Positions 9,464 through 18,079 of a DNA stretch of 64,000 nt are shown here, in pieces. Position numbers and translations under genes: made by a program. Each line of letters opens with the position of its first letter. Position 1 is the stretch's first letter. This DNA comes from Candidatus Bathyarchaeota archaeon (GTDB lineage: Archaea; Thermoproteota; Bathyarchaeia; Bathyarchaeales; Bathycorpusculaceae). The stretch covers positions 372,001-436,000 of the forward strand of contig JAGTQZ010000004.1 in NCBI GenBank assembly GCA_018396705.1, read 5' to 3'. The notes beneath the pieces were generated by a model. The model was given only the letters and a program-made list of their open reading frames with translations. It was not told where the DNA came from and did no database searches.

Positions 9464-9952
9464 TTGGCGGAGCCACATCAAGAACGCAAATGCATTGCAG
9501 CTGTGAGGGTTCGAGGGATCATAAGCGCACCATTGCAGGTTAGGGAAACCCTACGTATTCTAAACCTAAAAAGAAATAACTATGCCATTTTAATAGACAA
9601 TCGCCCATCATTTCTTGGGATGCTCAAAACGGCACAAAATTTCGTTACATGGGGAGAAGTTTCGAAAGAAATCATAGCTAACTTGCTGAAAAAGAAGGGA
9701 AGATTGGCTGGAAACAAAAAGTTAACAGATGAATACGCGCAAAAATTTGGCTTCAAATCACTGGAGGATCTAGCGGAAGCCATACATAACTGCAAAGTTG
9801 AATATTGGAAACTTCCTAGTGTACAACCATATTTTAGGCTACATCCGCCGACAAAAGGCTTCAAGGGCAAAATAAAGAAGGGCTACAACATGGGCGGCGA
9901 ACTTGGCTATAGAGGCGAAAAAATAAATGACTTATTGGAACGGATGATTTAG
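9464..9952 (+). CDS. rpl30: 50S ribosomal protein L30
   Basis: L30 (uL30), 162 residues, the long archaeal/eukaryal L7-type form. It shows AVRVRGIISAPLQVRETLRI and the C-terminal HPPTKGFKGKIKKGYNMGG. It begins with TTG at 9464 directly after the rps5 stop. The gene after it is a small heat-shock protein instead of rpl15, with its own apparent promoter. Confidence 0.94.
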   Translation: MAEPHQERKCIAAVRVRGIISAPLQVRETLRILNLKRNNYAILIDNRPSFLGMLKTAQNFVTWGEVSKEIIANLLKKKGRLAGNKKLTDEYAQKFGFKSLEDLAEAIHNCKVEYWKLPSVQPYFRLHPPTKGFKGKIKKGYNMGGELGYRGEKINDLLERMI

Positions 9953-9979
9953 CCTCTTCTTATATGACATTTTTAAGGC

Positions 9980-10034
9980 GATACCTTTTATAGCCAGTTT
10001 ACGAATGCCATTATGCTATAAGGGAGAAGGTTTG
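9980..10034 (+). promoter_or_regulatory. Internal promoter upstream of the Hsp20 gene
   Basis: The 84-base gap after rpl30, the largest in the operon, contains a TATA-like CTTTTATAG at 9985-9993 and a GGGAGAAGG ribosome binding site (about 10021-10029). This would let the downstream genes, including rpl15 and secY, be transcribed separately from the upstream block. Confidence 0.5.
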
Positions 10035-10036
10035 AA

Positions 10037-10495
10037 ATGAGGTGGCGGAGAAGCAACCGGCGTCCCAAATGGTTTAAAGCTGTAAGAAGGTTGGACGAAG
10101 CTGAAGGTAGGAAACATCTAAAAACTATTAGATTTGATGAATTCAAAGCCAAGGGAAATCCTTACACGTACCCACGTAAACGATTAAAGATTGACGGAAA
10201 AACTGCTTCACAATGGAAAGAACCTAAACCTTTGCTGGACGTTTTCGATGATGAAAATTATGTAATTATTGTTACAGAGCTCAAAGGCTTCAAAAGAGAA
10301 AACATAAAAATCAATGTGGAAAAGAATCAGCTAACTCTGCTAGCGAAATCTCAAAACCGCAGATATTGTAGACGTCTAACTTTGCCCGAAACCGTTGTCC
10401 CGGAATCTATGTATACAACTTATAAGAACGGAGTGTTGGAAATAAGGCTTAAGAAAGCCATTAAAGAAAGCACCATAAGCAAAATGGCTGGTTAG
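10037..10495 (+). CDS. Hsp20/alpha-crystallin family small heat-shock protein
   Basis: Residues 65-150 form an alpha-crystallin-like domain: DVFDDENYVIIVTELKGFKR, a central NVEKNQLTL strand, RRLTLPETV and a near-terminal YKNGVLEIRLKK, the classic Hsp20 edge strand. The first 60 residues are very Arg/Lys-rich (RRSNRRPKWFKAVRR), unlike the hydrophobic N-termini of ordinary Hsp20 proteins and more like an RNA-binding segment. The gene sits between rpl30 and rpl15 with six bases to rpl15, behind its own TATA box. A role linked to ribosome assembly or nascent proteins is inference. Confidence 0.8.
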   Translation: MRWRRSNRRPKWFKAVRRLDEAEGRKHLKTIRFDEFKAKGNPYTYPRKRLKIDGKTASQWKEPKPLLDVFDDENYVIIVTELKGFKRENIKINVEKNQLTLLAKSQNRRYCRRLTLPETVVPESMYTTYKNGVLEIRLKKAIKESTISKMAG

Positions 10496-10500
10496 TAAAT

Positions 10501-10944
10501 ATGCCCCACAAGCTTAGGAAAATTCGCAAAAAACGTGGTTCACGAACATGCGGCTACGGAAGAGTAGGCCAGCATAGAAAATCAGGCTCGAAGGGTTATA
10601 GAAAGGCTGGCCGCCATAAGCATGGATGGACTTATGTCATGAGATATGAACCAGAATACTTCGGCAAGAAAGGTTTTACCTCTCCCCAAAGCATTAAACG
10701 AATAGTTAAAGCCATAAACGTTGGAGAACTAGAAGAAAACATTGAAAAATTCCAGCCAAAGGAAGAAGAAGGCAAAATCTTCGTGGACTTGGAAAAATTT
10801 GGAATAACAAAGCTCTTAGGAACCGGAAAAGTTACTAAACCGTTAGTGGTGAAAGTTACTTCATGTTCAAGGTCTGCAGCTGAAAAGATAAAAGAAGCCG
10901 GGGGACAAGTTTTAGTAGAATCCATGGAAGAATCTGAGGAGTAG
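10501..10944 (+). CDS. rpl15: 50S ribosomal protein L15
   Basis: L15 (uL15), 147 residues, starts with the family RKIRKKRGSRTCGYGRVGQH and has the C-terminal LLGTGKVTKPLVVKV strand-turn. It is a late large-subunit assembly protein. It precedes secY as in most bacteria and archaea. Confidence 0.95.
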   Translation: MPHKLRKIRKKRGSRTCGYGRVGQHRKSGSKGYRKAGRHKHGWTYVMRYEPEYFGKKGFTSPQSIKRIVKAINVGELEENIEKFQPKEEEGKIFVDLEKFGITKLLGTGKVTKPLVVKVTSCSRSAAEKIKEAGGQVLVESMEESEE

Positions 10945-10956
10945 TAAGGTTAATCC

Positions 10957-12375
10957 ATGGCTGGAAGATTCTTAAACTTTTTCAGGCCTCTTGCAAGATT
11001 CATTCCAGAGGTTAAGGCTCCAGAGCGGAGAGTAAGTTTTAACGAGAAGCTTTTCTGGACAGCCATAGCGCTCATAATATACCTCGTCATGGCCAGCGAT
11101 GCTTGTCGCCTCTACGGAATCCAAAGAGAGGAAGCATTCGCTCCTCTAAGAATAATTTTTGCCTCAAGCCGCGGCACTCTAATGGAGCTAGGCATAGGCC
11201 CAATAGTAACCGCCGGTCTCATTTTACAGCTCTTAGTGGGCTCAGCTATGATTGAGTGCGACATGTCAAAACCCGAAGACAGAGCCCTTTTCACAGCTGC
11301 AAGCAAGGTCCTCGCCTTGATATTGACAGGCATTCAAGCGTCTGCTTACATAATAAGCGGCATGTACGGTCAGTTGTCCGGTACAACAGCCATTATAATT
11401 TTCTTGCAATTGTTAGCCGCTGGGGTGATCGTTATGCTTTTAGATGAGCTTATCCAGAAGGGCTGGGGTTTCGGCAGTGGAATAAGCCTCTTCATAATGG
11501 CGGGTGTGGCGCAACAAATATTCTGGGAATGCTTCAACCCTTCACCAGTTGACCAATACGGCGGCTTCGGAATCTTTGTTGCATTGGCACAAACCTTGAT
11601 GAGCGGACAATCTGTAACCGGCTTGCTGTTGAGGCCCGGAAACTTTCCCTCCCTGACAGGCCTCATAGCCACAATAGCCGCTTTTCTTGTGATAATTTAT
11701 ATGGAAGGTGTCAGAGTAGAGTTGCCGTTGTCTTACGCGGGCTATCGCGGTTTTAGGAGCCGCTACCCAATCAAGCTCTTATATGTCTCAAACCTTCCGG
11801 TAATTTTTGCTTCAGCCCTCTTCGCTAACATATATTTCTTCTCTTATCTCTTGTGGTATAATTGGAGCCGGCCTCAAGGAGGAAACTTTTGGACAGACCT
11901 GTTAGGCTGGTACAAGCTGCAAGGTGACCAGTATGTGCCAGCCGGGGGGTTAGTCTATTACGTAACCTCTCCCGGGAACCTTTCAAATGTTCTGAATGAG
12001 CCTTTAAGAGCCGTAGGATATCTCATAATCTTGATGGTTTTCTGTGTTATTTTTTCACTTACATGGCTTGAAGTGGGCGGCTTAGGGCCTTCCACGGTTG
12101 CAAAGCAGCTTGTGGACTCTGGTATGCAGATTCCGGGTTACCGGCGTTCTGAAAAAGCCGTTGAACAGATTCTTAAACGCTACATTCCAGCCGTGACTGT
12201 GCTTGGCGGAATAATAGTTGGGCTTATCGCAGGCTTATCAGACTTCTTTGGAGTTTTCGGCTCTGGCATTGGGATTCTCCTCTCCGTTGGCATAATCTAC
12301 CAATACTACGAGATTTTAGTGCGGGAAAGGGTGGCTGAAATGTACCCAGCCTTTAGAAGAATATTTGGAGGCTGA
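10957..12375 (+). CDS. secY: Preprotein translocase subunit SecY (Sec61 alpha)
   Basis: The 472-residue protein has about ten hydrophobic helices and is the channel subunit of the Sec translocon. Recognisable parts are the plug-side region LGIGPIVTAGLILQLLVGS, the loop GWGFGSGISLF and the cytosolic loop GYRGFRSRYPIKLLYVSNLP. A DUF106 gene follows; the adenylate kinase gene that often sits between secY and DUF106 in archaea is absent. Confidence 0.97.
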   Translation: MAGRFLNFFRPLARFIPEVKAPERRVSFNEKLFWTAIALIIYLVMASDACRLYGIQREEAFAPLRIIFASSRGTLMELGIGPIVTAGLILQLLVGSAMIECDMSKPEDRALFTAASKVLALILTGIQASAYIISGMYGQLSGTTAIIIFLQLLAAGVIVMLLDELIQKGWGFGSGISLFIMAGVAQQIFWECFNPSPVDQYGGFGIFVALAQTLMSGQSVTGLLLRPGNFPSLTGLIATIAAFLVIIYMEGVRVELPLSYAGYRGFRSRYPIKLLYVSNLPVIFASALFANIYFFSYLLWYNWSRPQGGNFWTDLLGWYKLQGDQYVPAGGLVYYVTSPGNLSNVLNEPLRAVGYLIILMVFCVIFSLTWLEVGGLGPSTVAKQLVDSGMQIPGYRRSEKAVEQILKRYIPAVTVLGGIIVGLIAGLSDFFGVFGSGIGILLSVGIIYQYYEILVRERVAEMYPAFRRIFGG

Positions 12376-12392
12376 AATGGAGGAGTATTAAA

Positions 12393-12860
12393 ATGTTACC
12401 CACAACCCCTCCCGGGTCAACGCTTTTCTTCTTCTTGCTAGCTGCTTCCCTCACCTTCTTAATGACTCTTGCAAATCGTCTCTCAACAGACCCTGAAAAA
12501 CTGAAGGCTTGGAGAAAAGAAATCTCAGACTTTTATAAACAGTGGCGGGAGGCCCAAAAAAGCGGAGATAAAAAGCGGATGGAAAAGCTTATGAAAAAAC
12601 AACAGTACATTTTACAGCTTAACGCTAAAATTTCGTGGCAATCAACCAAAGTAATGCTCATATTTATTGTTCCTTTATGGATTATCTGGTTCTTTCTTAG
12701 AGGGATATACGGCGAAGCTGAAATTGCTTATTTTCCAGGTGTAGGTTGGCATCTGCCTATTCCATTGTTTGGTTCGTCGATATTCTGGTGGTACACCTTA
12801 TGTTATTTCCTTTTCAGTACACTGTTCTCCCACTTGTTTGGCCTAGTTAGTGTGGAGTGA
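12393..12860 (+). CDS. DUF106 membrane insertase-like protein (Oxa1/EMC3 superfamily)
   Basis: The 155-residue protein has three hydrophobic segments (about residues 10-27, 88-108, 128-150) and a charged helical cytosolic loop (residues 35-75, ending MEKLMKKQQYILQLNAK). This is the pattern of archaeal DUF106 proteins, placed in the YidC/Oxa1/Get1/EMC3 superfamily. Its position directly after secY supports a role in membrane protein insertion. The insertase activity is inferred from the family. Confidence 0.87.
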   Translation: MLPTTPPGSTLFFFLLAASLTFLMTLANRLSTDPEKLKAWRKEISDFYKQWREAQKSGDKKRMEKLMKKQQYILQLNAKISWQSTKVMLIFIVPLWIIWFFLRGIYGEAEIAYFPGVGWHLPIPLFGSSIFWWYTLCYFLFSTLFSHLFGLVSVE

Positions 12861-12867
12861 TGTGAAA

Positions 12868-13149
12868 ATGCCTAAACCAGCCCTTCGAACTAGAAGTCGA
12901 AAACGCGTCTCAAAAGCGTTGCCAGGTGGACGTACAGGCGTGCACTTTAAACGCGAAGTACCAGCCAAAACTAGTTGCAGTATGTGCGGTAAACCACTTG
13001 CTGGGATTCCGAGGATGCTTCCGTTCGAGGTGAGAAAACTTACCAGTTCAAAAAGAAGAGTTTCAAGAATTTATGGCGGCCAACTCTGTCCCAACTGTTT
13101 GAAAAGCGCTTTAAAACAAGCTGCAAGAAGTCTAACAGCCGCAAGCTGA
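12868..13149 (+). CDS. rpl34e: 50S ribosomal protein L34e
   Basis: L34e (eL34), 93 residues, with the expected start MPKPALRTRSRKRV and the GGRTGVHFKRE motif. Two cysteine pairs (CSMCGKPL and LCPNC) form a zinc site. ATG at 12868 is chosen by homology; a GTG/ATG further upstream would add residues from the DUF106 end. Confidence 0.94.
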   Translation: MPKPALRTRSRKRVSKALPGGRTGVHFKREVPAKTSCSMCGKPLAGIPRMLPFEVRKLTSSKRRVSRIYGGQLCPNCLKSALKQAARSLTAAS

Positions 13150-13159
13150 GGCTAGGAAG

Positions 13160-13738
13160 ATGGTGAAAGAATCGGTCGTCATCTGTATCTGCGGGATGGC
13201 TGGGAGTGGTAAAAGCACAGTTGCCAAGAAGCTGGCTGAAAAATACGGCTTAAAATATTATTCTGGAGGAGACGCTCTAAAGGCTCTAGCCATAGAAAAG
13301 GGCTATATGCCCCTTGAAAAAGGTTGGTGGGAAAGCCGGGAAGGCTTAGCCTTTCTAGAAACCAGAGAAAAAAATTTGGAGTTCGACAAAGCTGTGGACC
13401 AGAAACTCTTGGAAGTGGCGGGACAAGGCGACGTCATATTAGACAGTTGGACCATGCCATGGCTTCTTAAGAATGGCTTTAAGATATGGCTAGAGGCATC
13501 CCTAAAAAAAAGGGCTGAAAGGGTTGCCAAGAGAGACGGAATAAGCATTAAAAAGGCTTTAGAGGCGTTAAGAAACAAAGAAGAAAAAACCAAAGCCATT
13601 TACAGGAAACTCTACGGTTTCAGACTAGGCGAAGACTTCACACCCTTCCAGTTAATATTAGACGTGGACAATCTAACAGCTGAAGAGGTTTTCCAAACCT
13701 TAGTCTCAGTTTTAGACCGAATGGTTTTTAATAAATAA
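13160..13738 (+). CDS. cmk: Cytidylate kinase (archaeal Cmk)
   Basis: A 192-residue P-loop kinase phosphorylating CMP/dCMP. Walker A is CGMAGSGKSTVAKKLA near residues 11-26, followed by YYSGGDALKALA; a lid-like KKRAERVAKRDG segment near residue 118 suits the family. The position after rpl34e is standard in archaeal superoperons; rpl14e and truB, which often follow, are not seen here. Confidence 0.9.
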   Translation: MVKESVVICICGMAGSGKSTVAKKLAEKYGLKYYSGGDALKALAIEKGYMPLEKGWWESREGLAFLETREKNLEFDKAVDQKLLEVAGQGDVILDSWTMPWLLKNGFKIWLEASLKKRAERVAKRDGISIKKALEALRNKEEKTKAIYRKLYGFRLGEDFTPFQLILDVDNLTAEEVFQTLVSVLDRMVFNK

Positions 13739-13827
13739 ACGCTTTTTCACAATTTTTTAATGTTCAAACAGAAGATATTCAGATTTATCCAAGCGTAACT
13801 TGGGCGTCCACTCTGTTTAACGGAGAT

Positions 13828-14205
13828 GTGGAAGATGTGAATTTGAGGCATGTGCTCATTGGGCTGATTGCTGGCTTCATTATTATCTTTTCTTCCTATT
13901 TGTTGCGTGTTTCCGACGAAACCCTTCAAGCATTACTCACTTTTAACATATTCTTTGTATGCATGCTTTTTCCGTTAAATGGTTCGTTAGAAAGAAAGTT
14001 AATCATCCTTTTAGTTGGAAATGCGGTCTGTTTTATTTGGAGTACCTTGTTTTCCATGTTTGTCGGCGTCGTTTCCTCCTGTTTCGGTGATGGTTTTAAC
14101 GCTTTGTTTCTTTTTCTGAATCCATTGTTAAATTTACTCTGGATTGTTTCCTTTTGGTCCACCAGCTTAACATTTTTGGTGAAATCTAGGAATAGTGAGT
14201 GGTGA
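13828..14205 (+). CDS. Four-helix membrane protein of unknown function
   Basis: About 125 residues with four hydrophobic helices (roughly 9-27, 32-52, 58-82, 90-115) and no recognised motif. Starts at GTG 13828 or GTG 13837 are possible; CGGAG at 13821 fits the second better. It overlaps the following glycosyltransferase by seven bases, so the two are probably cotranslated and it may be a membrane partner of that enzyme. Confidence 0.6.
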   Translation: MEDVNLRHVLIGLIAGFIIIFSSYLLRVSDETLQALLTFNIFFVCMLFPLNGSLERKLIILLVGNAVCFIWSTLFSMFVGVVSSCFGDGFNALFLFLNPLLNLLWIVSFWSTSLTFLVKSRNSEW

Positions 14206-15509
14206 CGGCGATAGTGTTTATTGAGTTCTTAGAGGCTCTGTTTCTTCTTCTAACTGGTGTAATGGTTGTTTATTTACTTCGTCACTACATTTTCACCATA
14301 ACAGTACTTAAACATAACCAGAAAAATAAAGCGAATTTAGGCTTTACCAATGGATGTTACCAGCCTACAGTTTCAATTTTGATACCTGCCCGCAATGAAG
14401 AACAGGTTATTGGAAGGCTTCTCCAAAGGATTACAGAGCTAACATATCCAAAGGATAAACTACAAGTAATAGTCGTTGATGATGCATCATGGGATGATAC
14501 TGGAAAAATAGCTGAGCGATACGCTAAAAGCTACAATTATATTAAGGTACTTCACCGTCGTGAACATGAAGGTGGACGTGGAAAAGCTTCTGCCCTAAAT
14601 GCTGGGTTAAAACACGCCGATGGCGAGATAGTCCTATGTTTTGACGCAGACTACTACCCACAGAGATGCATCGTAGAAAAACTCGTTAAAGAGTTTGCAG
14701 ACCCCAAAGTTGGCGCTGTTCAAGGCAGAGTCGTTGTTTTAAACGAGCCGCAAAACATCGTTACGCGACTTGTTGCGTTGGAAAGAATAGGCGGGTATCG
14801 TGTTGATCAAGAAGCTCGTGACAAACTAGGCCTTATAACTCAGTTCGGCGGCACAGTTGGTGGTTTCCGCCGAGAACTTTTAGAAGAGCTTGGCGGCTGG
14901 GATGAGCGAATGCTCGCGGAGGACACCGACCTAACTTTCAGAGTTTACCTTGCAGGCTACATGGTCAAATATGTTTTAGACGCGGAATGCTACGAGGAGG
15001 CTGTGGAAAACTGGTGGGCTTACTGGAAACAGCGATACCGATGGGCTAAGGGTCACATGCAATGCGCCTTCAAACACTCCATAAACCTTTTGAGAAGCGA
15101 TAAGCTTACGTTCATCCAAAAAGTTGATGGGCTACTTCTGCTTAACGTCTACTTCATGCCAATCATAGCACTTCTTTCATGGATTGTTGGCATCCCGCTT
15201 TTCATTTTGAAATACTCTCAGTGGCTTTCTCCATTTTGGGCTGCCATGTTCATTTCTATGTATAGCACCGTTGGAAATTTCGCACCTTTTTATGAGGTTG
15301 GTGTTGGAACATATCTAGATGGCAGAATACGAGTTCAATGGCTTATCCCTCTTCTGATTTTCGTATTTCTATATAATATTCCAATATGTATGAAAGCTCT
15401 CTTGGATCTCTTGTTTTCAAAGCTTATTGGAAAAAACAACAATTGCTGGGAAAAAACTATGCATTCTGGAAATGGAAACCGTTATATTATGATTCCTTCC
15501 AAAAAGTGA
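14199..15509 (+). CDS. Membrane GT2 glycosyltransferase (processive, BcsA/PgaC-like)
   Basis: The 436-residue protein has an N-terminal TM helix, a GT-A catalytic domain (VSILIPARNEEQVIGRLLQR, VDDASWDDT, the metal-binding CFDADYY, the acceptor-site AEDTD) and the QRYRW motif (Q(R/Q)xRW) that marks processive GT2 enzymes, followed by C-terminal TM helices. Such enzymes polymerise cell-surface polysaccharide from nucleotide sugars and extrude it across the membrane. The sugar cannot be told from sequence. Confidence 0.85.
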   Translation: MVTAIVFIEFLEALFLLLTGVMVVYLLRHYIFTITVLKHNQKNKANLGFTNGCYQPTVSILIPARNEEQVIGRLLQRITELTYPKDKLQVIVVDDASWDDTGKIAERYAKSYNYIKVLHRREHEGGRGKASALNAGLKHADGEIVLCFDADYYPQRCIVEKLVKEFADPKVGAVQGRVVVLNEPQNIVTRLVALERIGGYRVDQEARDKLGLITQFGGTVGGFRRELLEELGGWDERMLAEDTDLTFRVYLAGYMVKYVLDAECYEEAVENWWAYWKQRYRWAKGHMQCAFKHSINLLRSDKLTFIQKVDGLLLLNVYFMPIIALLSWIVGIPLFILKYSQWLSPFWAAMFISMYSTVGNFAPFYEVGVGTYLDGRIRVQWLIPLLIFVFLYNIPICMKALLDLLFSKLIGKNNNCWEKTMHSGNGNRYIMIPSKK

Positions 15510-15521
15510 AAACGATAAGGA

Positions 15522-15809
15522 ATGGCTCCGACTTCGAATCCGTTATCGATGGTGATGTTGCTATTTTTTAGTGTTCTGTCCCTTATCATCCTCATGCTTT
15601 TGCCATCCTTAATCGAGTTAAAAAAACCAAAGGACCTTGGACCGAGAGTTATTAAAGATTATGATTACATGATACTTCATGATTTAGACTTGGGGATCGA
15701 GATCGCGGATGGCGGAAATCTTGATCTTGAAAAGGAACTCAACGCCAATATTACTGTTCCCAAAGAGGTTTCGTCGATCTTAGCCTTCCTGTCCGATTTA
15801 GAATCCTAG
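15522..15809 (+). CDS. Small single-pass membrane protein
   Basis: A 95-residue protein with one TM helix (about residues 9-28) and an acidic soluble tail. It lies twelve bases after the glycosyltransferase with a weak AAGGA site. No family recognised. It could be an accessory subunit of the polysaccharide synthase, by position only. Confidence 0.5.
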   Translation: MAPTSNPLSMVMLLFFSVLSLIILMLLPSLIELKKPKDLGPRVIKDYDYMILHDLDLGIEIADGGNLDLEKELNANITVPKEVSSILAFLSDLES

Positions 15810-15902
15810 GCTGTTTTCATGGACGTTGTGGCTGAGGCTGCAAAAGCTTATAGAATAAAATGTACATTGAAATTTGCATACAGAATCCCAAAGTGAATTT
15901 AA

Positions 15903-17015
15903 ATGCACGCATATGTGGTTACCGCATCTATAAATCCCTTAGAAAACCTTAACGTACTTGCAAATAACCCTTCGTCTATAGACGAGGTTAAGATCCTGGT
16001 TATAGATGAAGGTGATGAAAACGTTCGCAGGTTGAATGAGAAACTCTTGTCAAGGGTGCTCCATGAGTACTATGGGCCAAAGGAAAGGGAAAAGTGGTTT
16101 AAGGATAGATTTGGGCGGTCATATCGGAAATATGTTAAAATTATCCCCGAGAAATGTCATGCAGAGATTTCTTTTGGCTTCTTAAAGGCTTATGAGGAGG
16201 GCGCCGATGTTATAATAGAGTTAGATGATGATGTCGAAATATCGAGGGACTTTCTTGAGTCACATGTCGATAACCTGTTTAGCGAAAAGGGTGTAACAGT
16301 TAACGCTTCTGGTAAATGGTACAATGCCATCGAAAACCTCCGATTAAATATTGATCAAACAATTTTCCCAAGGGGGCATCCTTACGATCCAACATGTAGG
16401 AGAGAAGACTACACCTGGACAGACGAGGGTGCGAAATGTGTTTTAAACATGGGACTTTGGAGTGGACACCCAGACTTAGACGCTTTAACAATACTTTATT
16501 ATGGTGGGTTGGATGGTAAATGTTCAATAGAAAGTATGGGGCACAAACGGGACAAAGTGGTTGTAGAAAAGGGAACCTATTTTGGAATTTGCAGCATGAA
16601 CACCTCTTTTCTGTCAAAAATTGTGCCAGCTTTTTACCAGCTTTACATGAACTTCAATGGCATTGACAGGTTTGACGACATTTGGTCCGGTGTCTTCCTC
16701 AAAAAAATAGCTGACCATATAGGTGATAAACTCTGTCTGGGTAAACCTTCTGGAAGACATGTCAAGCGGGGTAGAAGCGTTTTCAAGGATTTGCTTAAAG
16801 AGGCAAATGGGTTGGAGATAAATGAATATTTATGGAGAGTCTGTGACTCTGCAGATTTTTCGGCGAAAAGTTATGCGGACTGTTACTTCGAATTAGCCGA
16901 CTACCTTGAAAAAAACTTGAACATACTGGTAAAGCGTCTTGAACATGTCAAGTTTTGGAAGGTTCAAATAGAGAATATGCGGAAATGGGTTTACATAACT
17001 GACAAAATATCATAA
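15903..17015 (+). CDS. RGP-like glycosyltransferase/UDP-sugar mutase family protein
   Basis: The 370-residue protein resembles the reversibly glycosylated polypeptide (GT75) family. It has a DDD motif at residues 108-110 (VIIELDDDVE), NMGLWSGHPDLDA, YFGICSMNTSFLS, and a region containing DDIWSGVFLKKIADHIGD then GKPSGRHVKRG. Plant RGPs interconvert UDP-arabinopyranose and UDP-arabinofuranose. In an archaeal glycosyltransferase cluster the protein may supply or transfer an unusual sugar. The family assignment is moderate and the substrate unknown. Confidence 0.55.
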   Translation: MHAYVVTASINPLENLNVLANNPSSIDEVKILVIDEGDENVRRLNEKLLSRVLHEYYGPKEREKWFKDRFGRSYRKYVKIIPEKCHAEISFGFLKAYEEGADVIIELDDDVEISRDFLESHVDNLFSEKGVTVNASGKWYNAIENLRLNIDQTIFPRGHPYDPTCRREDYTWTDEGAKCVLNMGLWSGHPDLDALTILYYGGLDGKCSIESMGHKRDKVVVEKGTYFGICSMNTSFLSKIVPAFYQLYMNFNGIDRFDDIWSGVFLKKIADHIGDKLCLGKPSGRHVKRGRSVFKDLLKEANGLEINEYLWRVCDSADFSAKSYADCYFELADYLEKNLNILVKRLEHVKFWKVQIENMRKWVYITDKIS

Positions 17016-17045
17016 CAGAAAAGACACTTACGGTGGCTTCCTCAC

Positions 17046-18056
17046 TTGTCGAACAAATGGCCCATGGTTTCCGTGGTCGTGATCAACTTTAGAGGAACAG
17101 ACCAGCTTGAAAAATGTTTAACCTATCTAATGCGGACAAATTACCCTAACTATGAGGTAATCATCGTAGATTGTTTAACTGAAAACTTGGAATCATGGAC
17201 TAACCAGCACTTTCCAAAAGCGAAAATTGTCCATTACGCCTATGATATAGGGCCTTCAGCCTCCCATAACGTTGGAAAGGCCATTCTAAATCCGGAAAGC
17301 AAGTACTTGGCTTTCCTCGACAATGATGCCTACGTAACCGAAAACTGGCTAACCGAGCTTGTGAAAGTCATGGAAAGCAACGAGAAGATAGGTGTTGCTC
17401 AAGCGAAAATACTGATGACAAGCAACAAAAAATTAATGGACAACGCTGGACTAGCCATAGACGCTTTAGGAACATGGTACACTCCAAGAGGTTTAAAAGC
17501 AGACAACTTTCAAACGCTTACCGAAATTTTCGCCGCGTCCTCCGCCGGATGTTTAGTAAGGCTTGAGGCTTTTGAAAAAGTTGGAGGCTTCGATCCAGAA
17601 TACTTCATTTACGACGATGACACAGATTTCTCCTTCAGGGTGAGGCTACTTGGATATAAAATAGTTTTTGTTCCCACCGCGGTAGTTTTTCATGATGGAG
17701 ACCCCGTGAGAGCTTTGAATCCAAGGAAGCTATGGCACTCTGTTAAGAACAGAATCTTCACGATGGCTAAAAACTATGAGTTAAAAAATTTGTGGTGGCA
17801 TCTTACCCTTTACTCCTTTCTAACTTTTTTAGCCGGAATTGGCTTTGTTTTGGCTGGTCACTTTCTAGAGGCTAAGGAAACCTTTAGAGGCCTTTTCTAT
17901 CCTCTAGTTAATTTCAGGAGGATTTTGGAAAAAAGGGCGGTTGTACAGTCTTTTAGAAAAGTAGGAGATGCTGAGCTTTTTAGATCTGGTTTTATTAAAA
18001 ATGATATTCGTGCAACTGTTCAGGATATCAAGCTTAAAGCGAGACAAATCCTTTAA
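17046..18056 (+). CDS. GT2 family glycosyltransferase (rhamnosyltransferase-like)
   Basis: The 336-residue enzyme starts with the GT-A strand VSVVVINFRGTDQLEKCL and has LAFLDNDAYV as its metal-binding motif, GGFDPEYFIYDDDTDFSFR as the acceptor loop, and one hydrophobic helix near residue 270. This is the layout of single-sugar GT2 enzymes of the WbbL type. TTG at 17046 or ATG at 17064 may be the start. Confidence 0.8.
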   Translation: MSNKWPMVSVVVINFRGTDQLEKCLTYLMRTNYPNYEVIIVDCLTENLESWTNQHFPKAKIVHYAYDIGPSASHNVGKAILNPESKYLAFLDNDAYVTENWLTELVKVMESNEKIGVAQAKILMTSNKKLMDNAGLAIDALGTWYTPRGLKADNFQTLTEIFAASSAGCLVRLEAFEKVGGFDPEYFIYDDDTDFSFRVRLLGYKIVFVPTAVVFHDGDPVRALNPRKLWHSVKNRIFTMAKNYELKNLWWHLTLYSFLTFLAGIGFVLAGHFLEAKETFRGLFYPLVNFRRILEKRAVVQSFRKVGDAELFRSGFIKNDIRATVQDIKLKARQIL

Positions 18057-18079
18057 TAATTTGGGCTGCAAGGGATTAT

